The notes under the pieces are model-generated. The model worked only from the letters and a program-made list of their open reading frames with translations. It did no database searches and was not told where the DNA came from. Positions 14,486-23,842 of a stretch of DNA of 64,000 nt are shown here, piece after piece. Position numbers and translations under genes: made by a program. The stretch lies in the NCBI GenBank assembly GCA_028293725.1, contig JAQGOE010000246.1, forward strand, positions 1 through 64,000, read 5' to 3'. Origin of the DNA: Gammaproteobacteria bacterium. GTDB taxonomy: Bacteria > Pseudomonadota > Gammaproteobacteria > Steroidobacterales > Steroidobacteraceae. Positions within the stretch are counted from its first letter, which is position 1; each line of letters opens with the position of its first letter.

Positions 14486-17043
14486 AGGGGCACGACCTCG
14501 CCGGAACGCGACACCATCCGCAACGCCAGAGCGCGCACGGCTTCGGCAGTCTCGAGCTCGAGGGCCTGACGGGCGAGCTCCCGGCAGGTGTCGAGCGAGA
14601 TACCGCTGATGAGCGTCTTCAACTGTGGAATGAACGACGGCACTACAGAGAGCTCATGCACTCCGAGCCCGATGAGAATAGGAGTGGCCGTAGGGTCGGA
14701 GGCCAAACCTCCGCAAACGGCCACGCGACGGCCGTGTGAGAGCGCTGCCGCTGCCGTGCGTGCGATCAGGCGCAACACAGCCGGGTGCAGGGCGTCCAAC
14801 CGCGATGCCAGCTCCGGGTGTCCCCGATCCATAGCAAGCGTGTATTGCGTAAGATCGTTCGTGCCGATGGAAAGAAAGTCTGCCACCGCCGCTATCCGAT
14901 CGGCCATCAACGCGGCCGCGGGTGTCTCGATCATCACACCCACCTCGATCGGCGTTGTCCGCCCCATGCCGCGACGCTCTTCATCCAACATGCTGCGCAC
15001 GGTGCGGATTTCCGCCGGGTCCGTGATCATCGGCAGCAGTACCCGGGCCTGGGTTTCAGGCTGAATTGCCAGCGCCGCTCTGAGCTGCACGCGCAACAGG
15101 TCCGGACGCCACAGACTCGTGCGCACGCCACGTAAGCCCAGTGCCGGGTTGTCCTCGTGCGGCAGAGGAAGATACGGAATCGGTTTGTCGCCGCCTATAT
15201 CGAGCGTGCGCAGCGTCAGAGGCCGGCCGTCCAGCGCGGTAGCGATGCGTTGATATTCAGCAGTCTGCTCGGCTTCGTCGGGGGGCGATTGGCGCTCCAG
15301 GAAAAGAAACTCCGTCCTCAGCAGCCCACAGCCTTCCGCTCCATTGCGAATAGCAGCCTCGGCTTCTGCAACGGATCCCACGTTCGCCAGCACTTCGATC
15401 CGTGTACCGTCGGCCGTGCGACCCTCACGCTGCGCCGCTGCCTGTTCTATGGCTCGGCGTTCACGTCGCCTACCGAGTTCACCCGCAACGGACGCCAGCT
15501 GTTCGCGATCCGGGTTGACCCGTAGGAAGCCACTCTCCGCATCCAACACGACAGCCGTACCATCCGATAACGCGAGAACGCCAGGTCCCATTGCTACGAG
15601 CGCCGGAACTCCCATGGCCGCCGCTAGAATGGCGACGTGCGACGTTGGACCACCGGCCGCCATGCAAATGCCCGCCAGGCGAGAGGCGTCGAGCGCAACC
15701 AGTTGCGAAGGCAGCAGTTCCTTAGCGATCAGGACCGAGCCATTCGGCAACTCGCGCGGCGAGGCGCCGTCGTCTGCACTGAGCGCAACCAGGACCTGCG
15801 ATTCGAGATCTAACAGATCATCCACGCGCTCAGCCATTCGTGCGTCACCGAGCCCGCGCAATGCATCCACGGTCGCGCGGATCACCTGCCGCCAGGCATA
15901 GCCGGCACTGCGCCCGTTTCCGATCGAGGTCCGCGCGCCAGCAACCAACTCGGGGTCATCGAGCAGCTCCAGGTGGGCGCCGATAATCTCCCGGGTCGCA
16001 TCCGGGCCCGAGCCGGCGGCGGCCTTCAGGCGTGCCTTGACCTCAGAGCGTGCGCGATCCAACTCCGCATTCTCATGGGAAACGCCGGCACCGTTTTCCG
16101 GGACGCTGACTTCGGGCCTGCTCAGTTTTACGGTATGGCCCACGGAGAGACCGCGGCTGGCGATGGCGCCTCGCAGGAGATTGTCCTCCCGCGGCACGAC
16201 CGGGTTGAGCGCGGGGACCACCTGAGGGGCTGTGGGTGAAACTGGGGAGACTGCGGGCTTATTGGGGCTGGCGGCCGAGGCGGCGCCTCTTTCGCTGCGA
16301 AGCGCTCCTTCCGCTGCCGAAAGCGCCGCCGCGGCGTCGGGGCCGGAGGCGCGAAATTCAACTTCGTCGCCCTTTCGAACGCCCAGTGTCATCAGCGCCA
16401 CGGTGCTGCGCGCACTCGCCTCCCGACCACGGGCGAACAGGGTAACCTCCGCGGTAAATCCCTTCACCGCGCCAGCCAACATCGCCGCAGGACGAGCATG
16501 GATTCCGTGCTCTAGGGATACCAACACACGGCTAGTTAGCGCGAAACTGGCAGGTGAGTTCGTAGGCGCTTGAGCCGTCGCGGCCTCCCTCACCAACTCC
16601 ATCAACAGATCGCCAACATTGAGCTCGCGATTCTCGTTGCGCCGGCTGACCTTGAATCCAGCGCCTTCCAGCACGATCACGGGAGTGAGCAGACTCTTCG
16701 CGCGTCGCGCCAGAAGGTCGATATCAAAACTCAGCAGGCGATCCCCCGCGCGGACACGCTGCCCCTGCCGCACATGAAGCTCGAAGCCCTCCCCGGCCAG
16801 CGCCACGGTATCGATTCCCACATGCAGCAGGATCTCGGCACCCTCAGGTGTACGCAGCGTTATGGCGTGACGGGATGCTGGAACCGCAATCAACTCTCCG
16901 TCACAAGGGGCATACAAGGTCGACGCGACGGGATCGATCGCGAGGCCGTCACCGAGCATGCGGCCGGCGAACACGGCATCCGGAGCCTCCTCGAGCGACG
17001 TGCTCCAACCCGCCAGGGGCGCAACCAGGATCAACTTCGACAT
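14482..17043 (-). CDS. PTS EIIA-HPr-EI fusion (multiphosphoryl transfer protein)
   Basis: A cytoplasmic 853-residue protein carrying the whole phosphoryl chain from PEP to EIIB. Domains in order: glucose-type EIIA (about 1-150, active His in ILLHVGID), HPr (about 175-260, active His in EHGIHARPAAM), then Enzyme I (about 300-853, active His in GGPTSHVAI, PEP-binding region near the end). The frame is open upstream to 17121 but that overlaps the hexosaminidase gene; ATG at 17043 comes 8 bp after that gene's stop, with AGGAG 11 bases before it. The coupled overlap with nagE shows the two form one GlcNAc PTS, comparable to FruA/FruB-type fusions but of the glucose/GlcNAc class. Confidence 0.92.
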   Translation of the reverse strand: MSKLILVAPLAGWSTSLEEAPDAVFAGRMLGDGLAIDPVASTLYAPCDGELIAVPASRHAITLRTPEGAEILLHVGIDTVALAGEGFELHVRQGQRVRAGDRLLSFDIDLLARRAKSLLTPVIVLEGAGFKVSRRNENRELNVGDLLMELVREAATAQAPTNSPASFALTSRVLVSLEHGIHARPAAMLAGAVKGFTAEVTLFARGREASARSTVALMTLGVRKGDEVEFRASGPDAAAALSAAEGALRSERGAASAASPNKPAVSPVSPTAPQVVPALNPVVPREDNLLRGAIASRGLSVGHTVKLSRPEVSVPENGAGVSHENAELDRARSEVKARLKAAAGSGPDATREIIGAHLELLDDPELVAGARTSIGNGRSAGYAWRQVIRATVDALRGLGDARMAERVDDLLDLESQVLVALSADDGASPRELPNGSVLIAKELLPSQLVALDASRLAGICMAAGGPTSHVAILAAAMGVPALVAMGPGVLALSDGTAVVLDAESGFLRVNPDREQLASVAGELGRRRERRAIEQAAAQREGRTADGTRIEVLANVGSVAEAEAAIRNGAEGCGLLRTEFLFLERQSPPDEAEQTAEYQRIATALDGRPLTLRTLDIGGDKPIPYLPLPHEDNPALGLRGVRTSLWRPDLLRVQLRAALAIQPETQARVLLPMITDPAEIRTVRSMLDEERRGMGRTTPIEVGVMIETPAAALMADRIAAVADFLSIGTNDLTQYTLAMDRGHPELASRLDALHPAVLRLIARTAAAALSHGRRVAVCGGLASDPTATPILIGLGVHELSVVPSFIPQLKTLISGISLDTCRELARQALELETAEAVRALALRMVSRSGEVVPL

Positions 17044-17051
17044 CCGCGCAT

Positions 17052-19208
17052 TTACTCCTGGAGTTGGACCCAATCCAACGCCCACATCGGATCGAGGGCT
17101 CGTTGCGTGAACCGCAGACACAGATCGTGGCGACCTGGTGTCCGCGCCAACCGGACTGCCGGCAGTTCTGTAACGGCGTCTTTGCCGACGGCCGGCGCTA
17201 GCGACAGGACCGCGATCCGCTCGCCCCCACAGGTATCCACATGCACCTCGAGCTCGCCCGTGGGTGTCTGCGGTGCAGCGAGCCGGATCGCGTCCTTGTC
17301 CTTACCGAGCTGGAAATTGAACGGTACCTGGCCAACCGCCACCTGCAGAGCAGGCGCCTCGGAAAGGTCGGCGGAGGGTAGGATCCAGCAGGGATTCATG
17401 AGGTCAATGAGAAAGATCGCGTGCTTGTCCCGAACCGGTGCGTCATCCTCCAGGGACAATACCAGCTTGTCGGTGCAGGTTCTCAGATCCTGACTGGCAT
17501 AGCGCTCGAACGAGTCCAACTTGCGCGCCCCGCCGTCGGGGCGCAAGACGTCGTCGGAGTATCGCAGGCCTAAGGCCCGGTAACGAGCAAACTCCGACGG
17601 CAGCCGCCGCAGGAAGCTGTTCCAATCGTGTTGCTCCGGAGCGGACCAGCCGACCTCGGCAACCGCGGCGGCGCGCGGGAATGTCATGTAGGCGAGCCGA
17701 TCCTCGGTACGGATATGCTCGGTCCAGATGTTGGCCTGCAATCCCAGGATATGCTGTTGCTGATCCGCGGCAATACCGGGAGGCATCGGGTCGAAGTCAT
17801 AAACGTCGTGCAGTGATATGACTTTGCCACGCCCGGGCGGCTCGTCGCTTCCGGTGCCCTGCCGGTTGTCAAAATAAAGTGTCGGCCAGGGAGACAGCAC
17901 CGTGTCGTGACCAGCGCCCACAGCAGACACGGCACCCTCGAGACCCCGCCACGACATGACCGTTGCATTCTGCGCGATGCCGCCCTCCAGGATCTCATCC
18001 CAACCGATGATCTGTCGGCCGTGGGCGTTCACGTATTTTTCGATGCGCTGGATGAAGTAGCTTTGCAAGGCCTTCTCGTCGGCAACCTGCAGCTCGCGCA
18101 TTCGCGCCTGCACTCGCGGCGAGGCTTTCCACTGGTCTTTGAGGGCTTCGTCTCCGCCAAGATGGAGATATTTCCCCGGGAATAGCGCCATCACCTCATC
18201 GAGTACGTCCTCGAGGAAGTTGAACGTGCCGTCATCCACGTTATACAGGTTGGGATAGATGCCCCAATCGGCGGGCACGCTTGGTGGATGCTCCGTCACA
18301 CCCAACCGCGGATAGGCCACGATAGCGGCAGTCGCATGACCCGGCATATCGATTTCGGGAACGATCGTGATGTTGCGCTCGGCCGCGTGCGCGACGATCC
18401 GACGCACGTCATCCTGCGAATAAAATCCCCCGTAAAGGCGAGGACGACCCGTAGCCGGATCGATGTCAGCAGCGGCGGCCGGCCCCGCGGGGACGCGCCA
18501 TGCCCCGACTTCCGTGAGGCGGGGGTATTTCTTGATCTCCAGGCGCCATCCCTGGTCGTCCGTGAGATGCCAATGCAACACGTTCAGCTTGTGGAGCGCC
18601 ATCCAGTCGATGAACTGCATCACGAATTGCGGCGTCTGAAAGTGACGGGCCGAGTCGAGCATCAAGCCACGCCAGGCCAGGCGTGGACTGTCGCTGATAC
18701 GCTGGGCCGGAACAGCGCTCCCGCCAGCAGCGGAACTTCCGGATGTGCTCAGTTGCCAGACAGTAACGGCAGCATAGAACAGTCCGCGAGGATCGCCGGC
18801 GGACAGCACGATCCGCCGTGGCGACACGTCGATCGCATAGCTTTCGGGACTGGCACCGGCCTGTGCGTTGTCGAGCCGGAACGCGATAGAGCCCTCGGGT
18901 AAGGAGTCGTCGGAACGCTCCACCACATTCAGCCGGACCCCGCGAGTTTCCTCCAGCAGCCCGGCGAGATAACGTGCGATGCGCGCGGTATCCGGATCCC
19001 GGGGGATCGAGATGGCAGTGCCCGCGTGGACCTTGAAAAAACCCTCACGGAACGCGGCCCTGGCCGGGGCGGGTATGACATCGAGCTGCCGGGCAAGCGG
19101 CGTTGCGGGCGAGGATAAACAGCCGCTCAAAAACGGAAGAGTGGCAGCACACGCGAGCATCCATCGCTGCAACGGCGAGCCGGAGGTGGGGCGATTGGCG
19201 TTGAGCAC
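17052..19208 (-). CDS. Beta-N-acetylhexosaminidase, glycoside hydrolase family 20
   Basis: Releases terminal GlcNAc from chitin oligosaccharides or glycans, feeding the PTS encoded just downstream. An N-terminal lipoprotein signal (LPFLSGC) suggests anchoring in the envelope. A GH20b-type domain (about 30-150) precedes the catalytic barrel with the HLGGDEALKDQW segment holding the catalytic Asp-Glu pair, and a C-terminal domain follows. The start is uncertain: the frame opens at a TTG at 19271, a GTG at 19208 gives a signal peptide with positive charges, and the first ATG is at 19160. The palindromic element at 19285-19451 fills most of the region upstream. Confidence 0.9.
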   Translation of the reverse strand: MLNANRPTSGSPLQRWMLACAATLPFLSGCLSSPATPLARQLDVIPAPARAAFREGFFKVHAGTAISIPRDPDTARIARYLAGLLEETRGVRLNVVERSDDSLPEGSIAFRLDNAQAGASPESYAIDVSPRRIVLSAGDPRGLFYAAVTVWQLSTSGSSAAGGSAVPAQRISDSPRLAWRGLMLDSARHFQTPQFVMQFIDWMALHKLNVLHWHLTDDQGWRLEIKKYPRLTEVGAWRVPAGPAAAADIDPATGRPRLYGGFYSQDDVRRIVAHAAERNITIVPEIDMPGHATAAIVAYPRLGVTEHPPSVPADWGIYPNLYNVDDGTFNFLEDVLDEVMALFPGKYLHLGGDEALKDQWKASPRVQARMRELQVADEKALQSYFIQRIEKYVNAHGRQIIGWDEILEGGIAQNATVMSWRGLEGAVSAVGAGHDTVLSPWPTLYFDNRQGTGSDEPPGRGKVISLHDVYDFDPMPPGIAADQQQHILGLQANIWTEHIRTEDRLAYMTFPRAAAVAEVGWSAPEQHDWNSFLRRLPSEFARYRALGLRYSDDVLRPDGGARKLDSFERYASQDLRTCTDKLVLSLEDDAPVRDKHAIFLIDLMNPCWILPSADLSEAPALQVAVGQVPFNFQLGKDKDAIRLAAPQTPTGELEVHVDTCGGERIAVLSLAPAVGKDAVTELPAVRLARTPGRHDLCLRFTQRALDPMWALDWVQLQE

Positions 19209-19284
19209 GTCGTGTACCGAAATTCCGCTAAACAAGCGGGCGTGAAGCAGGCACCATAGCGGGTCCCGCAACGACGCCTGGCCT

Positions 19285-19451
19285 TAGGAGCCTGTCTGAG
19301 TAATGCTCGCCTACTGCGGCCGCCCCGGATCGGCATCTTTCTGCGATCGTTTCCCTTACATATGCGTCGGCTATGCGCGGGAAACGATCGCAGAAAGCTG
19401 CTCGATCCGGGTCGCCCTCGCTACGGCGATCATTACTCAGACAGGCTCCTA
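19285..19451. repeat. 167-bp palindromic MITE-like element
   Basis: Perfect 21-bp terminal inverted repeats (19285-19305 and 19431-19451, starting TAGGAGCCTGTC) enclose a second perfect 18-bp inverted repeat (19338-19355 and 19379-19396, TTTCTGCGATCGTTTCCC) and a 23-base centre. The arms between are partly complementary. It has no coding capacity and lies in the divergent gap between the GH20 gene and the TPR-sulfotransferase gene. The structure is that of a non-autonomous mobile element or a large folded repeat; the parental element is not in the window. Confidence 0.75.
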
Positions 19452-19470
19452 GATTTCGAGGCTTCCGCCC

Positions 19471-21126
19471 ATGTCTGAATCCGCTCATCCCCTCGTACTC
19501 CGCGCCCGCGAGGCCCTGGCCCGCAGCGAATTCAAAACAGCCGAACTTGCCGTGGAAGAGCGGCTGAAAACCGCCGGTCGCGACATCAATGCTCTCGAGG
19601 TGCGCTACCTCATTCAAAAGCACCGTGGGCAATTGGGCGAGGCGGCCCGCACACTGGACACGGTGATCGGGATCAACGCGCGCGCCGACTGGGCGTACAA
19701 CGAGCTGATCCAGCTCCTGCTGACCCACGGCAAAGTCGCCGATGCCGAGCAGGTAGCGCGTGCCGCCCTGCGCGCGAATCCCGCAAACAGTCAGGCCCAC
19801 AATGCGTTTGGCGGCATCATCTCCGACCTGCACGACCTTCCTGCGGGCGAATGGCATTTCCGGCGCGCCCTGGAACTGACGCCGCAGTTGCCGGCGCCAT
19901 TTCTGACGAATCTCGCCAACAATCTCGTAAAGCAGGGCCGGACCGCAGAGGCGGAAGGTTATTTCGCGCGCGCTCTGGAGCTCGCTCCCGACGACACGAA
20001 AACACTGACTTCCTGGTCTGCTTTGTGTGAGGCGCGCGGCGACCTGGTGCGCGCGGGAGAGCTTCTTGACCACGCCGAGGCGGCCTCGTCCGCGCCGGAA
20101 GTGGCGTTGCAACGATCCAACCTCCTCGCACGGTCCGGGAAACACGAAGAAGCGATCGCGCTCATCAATGGAGGGAAATCCCTCACGGGTGCAGGTCAGC
20201 TCGCTCGCGGGAGGCTGCACGAGCGCCTGGGGCGCTACGATGAGGCGTGGCAGGATTTCGCCGGCGGCAAGCGTAAGCTGGCCGTCGAGGCCGGCGGCCT
20301 GCAATACAAGGCGGATGCGGTCCAAGCCCTGTTCGGTCGGTTCAAAGGGTTCTTCACCCGCGCCAATTTCGAGCGGCTGCCGCGGGCGAAGCCGCGTCCG
20401 GACGTGCCGCAGCCCATTTTCATCATGGGCCTGCCCCGATCGGGCACGACGCTCGTCGAGCAGATCATCTGCAGTCATTCCACCGTGGCCGCGGGCGGCG
20501 AGCTGTCCTTTCTGAGCGAGCTTCGCAAGATCGCCGGCGACCTGTTGCCGGCGCCGCAGCCCTTCCCGGAAAACCTGGCACAAAGTTGGACCGCGGATCG
20601 GCACTACTCGGCCACCCTCTTCCGCGACTACTACCTGGCGCGCGCCGAGTCCCATGGACTCCTGGGAAACGGCAAGGCGTTCTTCACCGACAAAATGCCG
20701 TTCAATGAAGTCTATATGCCACTGCTGAAGATGGCGTTTCCGCAGGCGAAGATCGTCCACGTGATGCGCCATCCGCTCGATGTCTGCGTGTCCACGATGT
20801 CGAACGACGTGACGCAAGGTTTCAACTGCGGCTATCGGATCGAGGATACCGCCCATCACCTGGCCGCCGTATTCGATCTCTTCGAGCATTATCGCCGCGA
20901 GCTGGATCTCGGCGACTACGTCCTGCAGTACGAGATGTTGGTAGGCGATCCGGCAGGCGAGATCCGCAAGCTGACCGACTATCTGGGCTTGCCGCTCGAG
21001 AAGGCCTGCCTGCGCCTCGGAAAGCTCAGCAACCGCTCCGTCAACCGCCATATCCACTACGCGCAGCATCTGCGGCCCTACGTGACGCGCCTGCGGCCGA
21101 TGATGTCTGCCTACGGCTACGGATGA
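19471..21126 (+). CDS. TPR-repeat sulfotransferase family protein
   Basis: A 551-residue protein with tetratricopeptide-type helical repeats (about 1-290) joined to a PAPS-dependent sulfotransferase domain (about 310-550). The 5'-phosphosulfate loop is visible as GLPRSGTTLVEQI (about 319-331) and the 3'-phosphate region as VMRHPLDVCVSTM. Such TPR-sulfotransferases are frequent beside TonB receptors and tryptophan-halogenase homologues in sugar-utilisation loci of Caulobacter- and Xanthomonas-like bacteria, but their acceptor is unknown. It is divergent from the GH20 gene and convergent with the cupin gene (8 bp between stops). Confidence 0.85.
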   Translation: MSESAHPLVLRAREALARSEFKTAELAVEERLKTAGRDINALEVRYLIQKHRGQLGEAARTLDTVIGINARADWAYNELIQLLLTHGKVADAEQVARAALRANPANSQAHNAFGGIISDLHDLPAGEWHFRRALELTPQLPAPFLTNLANNLVKQGRTAEAEGYFARALELAPDDTKTLTSWSALCEARGDLVRAGELLDHAEAASSAPEVALQRSNLLARSGKHEEAIALINGGKSLTGAGQLARGRLHERLGRYDEAWQDFAGGKRKLAVEAGGLQYKADAVQALFGRFKGFFTRANFERLPRAKPRPDVPQPIFIMGLPRSGTTLVEQIICSHSTVAAGGELSFLSELRKIAGDLLPAPQPFPENLAQSWTADRHYSATLFRDYYLARAESHGLLGNGKAFFTDKMPFNEVYMPLLKMAFPQAKIVHVMRHPLDVCVSTMSNDVTQGFNCGYRIEDTAHHLAAVFDLFEHYRRELDLGDYVLQYEMLVGDPAGEIRKLTDYLGLPLEKACLRLGKLSNRSVNRHIHYAQHLRPYVTRLRPMMSAYGYG

Positions 21127-21134
21127 CGTCACTC

Positions 21135-22142
21135 TCATTTGCGCAGGCGTTCCGCGAGATAGGCTCGCAGTCGAGCCACATCGGCCGCTGAAAGTTTGCC
21201 GAGAAGGCCGTGTCGATGTGCGGGGATGTGCTCGGTTACAACGGCCTGCGTCCCGAACACATAGTGATCGAACATTGCTCGCCATGCCTCGCGTGTGGCA
21301 GGCGGCAACGTCCGAAGATTCAGCATGGCGTGAATCAGAGCGTCGAAGGCCGAGTCGGCTCCGGTCGCAGCACCCCCCGCGGCATGCCACCAGTAGTTCA
21401 CCAACAAGTTGAACGGCTCCAGCGACTCGACATGATGCCACCACAGGGGTGGAATGTAGAGCGCGTCTCCCGGGCCGAGCTCGGCGCCGACTGCCGCCGC
21501 CAGCGCTTCCCGAAACTTTGGAAAACGCGTGAAATCGGGGTCGCGCAGCGACACCAGGCTCATCGGCGCGCCGGTGGGGGCGAAATCGAGCGGCCCGATG
21601 TATAGATTCACGAGTTGCTCGGGCGGGAACAGAGTGAAGCGCCGGCGGCCGCTGACCACACAACCGATGTTGCTCCACTCATCGAGATGAGTTGGGGTGG
21701 TGATGGCATTGCCAAGCCAGATGCGCGGCAGGATGTTGTCGTCGAGGACGGTCAAGGCGTTCTCGGCCGAGAATCCTGGCAAGCAGTCTCGAATCAACGC
21801 GCTCTGCGCGGCGACGGCCGGCGCTCGCGCAAACGACGCGTAGCGCATCACCTGCTCCGCGATCGCCGTGATCGGGAGCCGGTTGCGCACGAAATTGAAC
21901 CCGTTCATGCCATCGTCGTAGAAGACTCTTCCCTCAACCTCGGGGGGCGTCATGATGGCGTCGACCGGGCTGCCGCTGTCGAACCGGCGTAGATACTCCA
22001 CTACCGCGGCAGGCGAACCCGCGTTCACAGAAGGCCACTTACTGACGAGTCCGCGCAGGACCGCCGGGCTGCCAGAACTCAACACCTCGCGCCGGATCGA
22101 GTCGTCATCCAACGCGGAAAATTCGCGAATGGCGCCTACCAC
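21135..22142 (-). CDS. Cupin-like (JmjC/FIH-type) oxygenase-fold protein
   Basis: A 335-residue protein of the cupin-like family related to the asparaginyl hydroxylase FIH. The Fe(II) motif HxD is present in THLDEW (about residue 150), and a distal His lies in WWHHVES. Conserved aromatic positions around LYIPPLWWHH fit the double-stranded beta-helix. GTG start at 22142 overlaps the halogenase stop by 7 bp, so the two are coupled. Protein or small-molecule hydroxylation is plausible; no substrate can be named. Confidence 0.8.
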   Translation of the reverse strand: MVGAIREFSALDDDSIRREVLSSGSPAVLRGLVSKWPSVNAGSPAAVVEYLRRFDSGSPVDAIMTPPEVEGRVFYDDGMNGFNFVRNRLPITAIAEQVMRYASFARAPAVAAQSALIRDCLPGFSAENALTVLDDNILPRIWLGNAITTPTHLDEWSNIGCVVSGRRRFTLFPPEQLVNLYIGPLDFAPTGAPMSLVSLRDPDFTRFPKFREALAAAVGAELGPGDALYIPPLWWHHVESLEPFNLLVNYWWHAAGGAATGADSAFDALIHAMLNLRTLPPATREAWRAMFDHYVFGTQAVVTEHIPAHRHGLLGKLSAADVARLRAYLAERLRK

Positions 22143-23743
22143 AGGTAGATCTGCAGGGAATCATCGGTCCGCCGCGGCGCGATGTGAGTCAGCGCGTCCC
22201 GGTGGTCCGGAAAGTTGACGGAGCTGCGCTCCAGCAGGTTGTCGATCTCGGACATGCGGTAGCGCGCCTCCGGCGAGGTCGGCGGCCGCAGGTCGGCGGG
22301 TTCAGGAAATATCCCCATACCAGCCATGATCGAATACCAGGAAAAGACCGGATATCCCTTGCCGATCACCTGCTGGCGGACACCGGGGGCAATGCTCTTG
22401 CCCCCCATCCACGCGGAGAGCAGCTTTTTCAGGTCATCCGACAGGTTGAGATTCTCGGCGTTGGCTCGCCAGTACTCGGTGTCGCGCCGCGTGTTGGTCT
22501 TGTAATGCGTGACGATATAGTCGCGCGTCCCTTCGAAGTGGTCGTTCACGCGCTGGTTGAAGCGATCGTGAGCAGCCTCGCTCAGGTCTCCCTGTTCCAG
22601 GACTTCCACGAACCCGGCGGCCGTTTGCTGGATGAAGTGGAGTGCCGTCGCCTCCAGCGGCTCGATGAAACCTTGCGAGAGACCCACCGCCAGGCAGTTC
22701 TTGTTCCAGTGCTTCGTCACCCGCCCGATCTTCATCTTCAGATGCCGCGCGGGAGTGTCCGACTCCAGCAAACCCAGGTTGCGCCGCAACTCGGTTTCCG
22801 CTGCGTCCGGCGAGCAGAATTGCGTGCTGTAAACATACCCGTTTCCGTAACGGCTGGTGAGCGGAATCTTCCAGGCCCAACCGTGCTTGTAGGCAGTGGA
22901 GACGGTCTCCGAAGGAATCGACTCCCCGATCGGCGACGGCATCGCCACGGCCGCATCGTTGAACAGGTTGTTCGAGAAACTGATGAAGGGTGTTGCCAAA
23001 GCCTTTTCGATCAGCAGGCCAGCAAACCCGGTGCAGTCGACGAACAGGTCGGCTTCGATCGTCTCCCCTTCCTGAGTACCTACCGAGGCAATCGCTCCAT
23101 CGGCGTCGAGCGAGGCGTGAGTCACATGACAGACTCTGTAGCGAACGCCGCGCTCGAGAGCCTTGCGGTGGAGGAACTGCCCAAGTAACACGGAATCGAA
23201 GTGGTACCCGTGCCAGACGTCGAATGGGAAGCTCTCAGGAGCCTTCGGAGCCCGCCGCGCTGCCGCCAGGCGCGCGGCGATAAAGAAGCGGTCTGGATGC
23301 GCGTGTACGTTCGCGCCTTTCACCCGTGCCTCGGCGTTGTGGATGAACTGCGTCATGGTCAGGTTGTCCAACATCGACGCGAAGGCGTGGAAGTAACGCT
23401 CGAATCCAGGCTTCGTCGACCACCCGTCGAAAGTGATTCCACATTTGTAAGTCGCGTGGCATGCCGGCATCCATTCGGCTTCCTCGATGCCGAGGCTATC
23501 AAAGAATCCGCGCAGCCAGGGAGTCGAGCCCTCCCCTACGCCTATGATCCCGACTGTAGGCGATTCAAGGACCGTGATCTCGACACCCCGGTCAATGAGT
23601 GAGCGCGCGAACGTCAATGCCGTCATCCACCCGGCCGACCCACCTCCCACGATGACGATGCGGCGCACCGCAACGGGCCCGCCGCCCGGATTTCTGCCTG
23701 TCGCCGGACTGTAAGAGCCATTGAATAACGTGGCGGTCGTCAT
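22136..23743 (-). CDS. Tryptophan halogenase family flavoprotein
   Basis: A 535-residue FAD-dependent protein. The dinucleotide-binding motif is near the N-terminus (IVIVGGGSAGWMTAL) and the halogenase signature WxWxIP occurs as WAWKIP near residue 287. Length and motif content match flavin-dependent tryptophan halogenases such as PrnA. Homologues encoded beside TonB receptors in carbohydrate loci are common and their reaction is unproven. It precedes the cupin-like gene (overlap) and follows the NagP-like receptor on the same strand, suggesting one transcript receptor-halogenase-cupin. No natural-product genes that would explain a halogenase are adjacent. Confidence 0.87.
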   Translation of the reverse strand: MTTATLFNGSYSPATGRNPGGGPVAVRRIVIVGGGSAGWMTALTFARSLIDRGVEITVLESPTVGIIGVGEGSTPWLRGFFDSLGIEEAEWMPACHATYKCGITFDGWSTKPGFERYFHAFASMLDNLTMTQFIHNAEARVKGANVHAHPDRFFIAARLAAARRAPKAPESFPFDVWHGYHFDSVLLGQFLHRKALERGVRYRVCHVTHASLDADGAIASVGTQEGETIEADLFVDCTGFAGLLIEKALATPFISFSNNLFNDAAVAMPSPIGESIPSETVSTAYKHGWAWKIPLTSRYGNGYVYSTQFCSPDAAETELRRNLGLLESDTPARHLKMKIGRVTKHWNKNCLAVGLSQGFIEPLEATALHFIQQTAAGFVEVLEQGDLSEAAHDRFNQRVNDHFEGTRDYIVTHYKTNTRRDTEYWRANAENLNLSDDLKKLLSAWMGGKSIAPGVRQQVIGKGYPVFSWYSIMAGMGIFPEPADLRPPTSPEARYRMSEIDNLLERSSVNFPDHRDALTHIAPRRTDDSLQIYLW

Positions 23744-23842
23744 AGGTGACCCCGTCGATGCCGATCCGAGTGCGCGCTAGGTTACACCCTTGCCGCGCAC
23801 CCGGTTCGATCGACCCGAAGCCGGTCGGCTTCGGAACCCACT

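Noticed and set aside
19228..21678. 816-codon minus-strand open frame antisense to the TPR-sulfotransferase gene
   Set aside because: It is a shadow in high-GC coding sequence: the plus-strand gene has clear TPR and PAPS-binding motifs, while this product has no recognisable domain.
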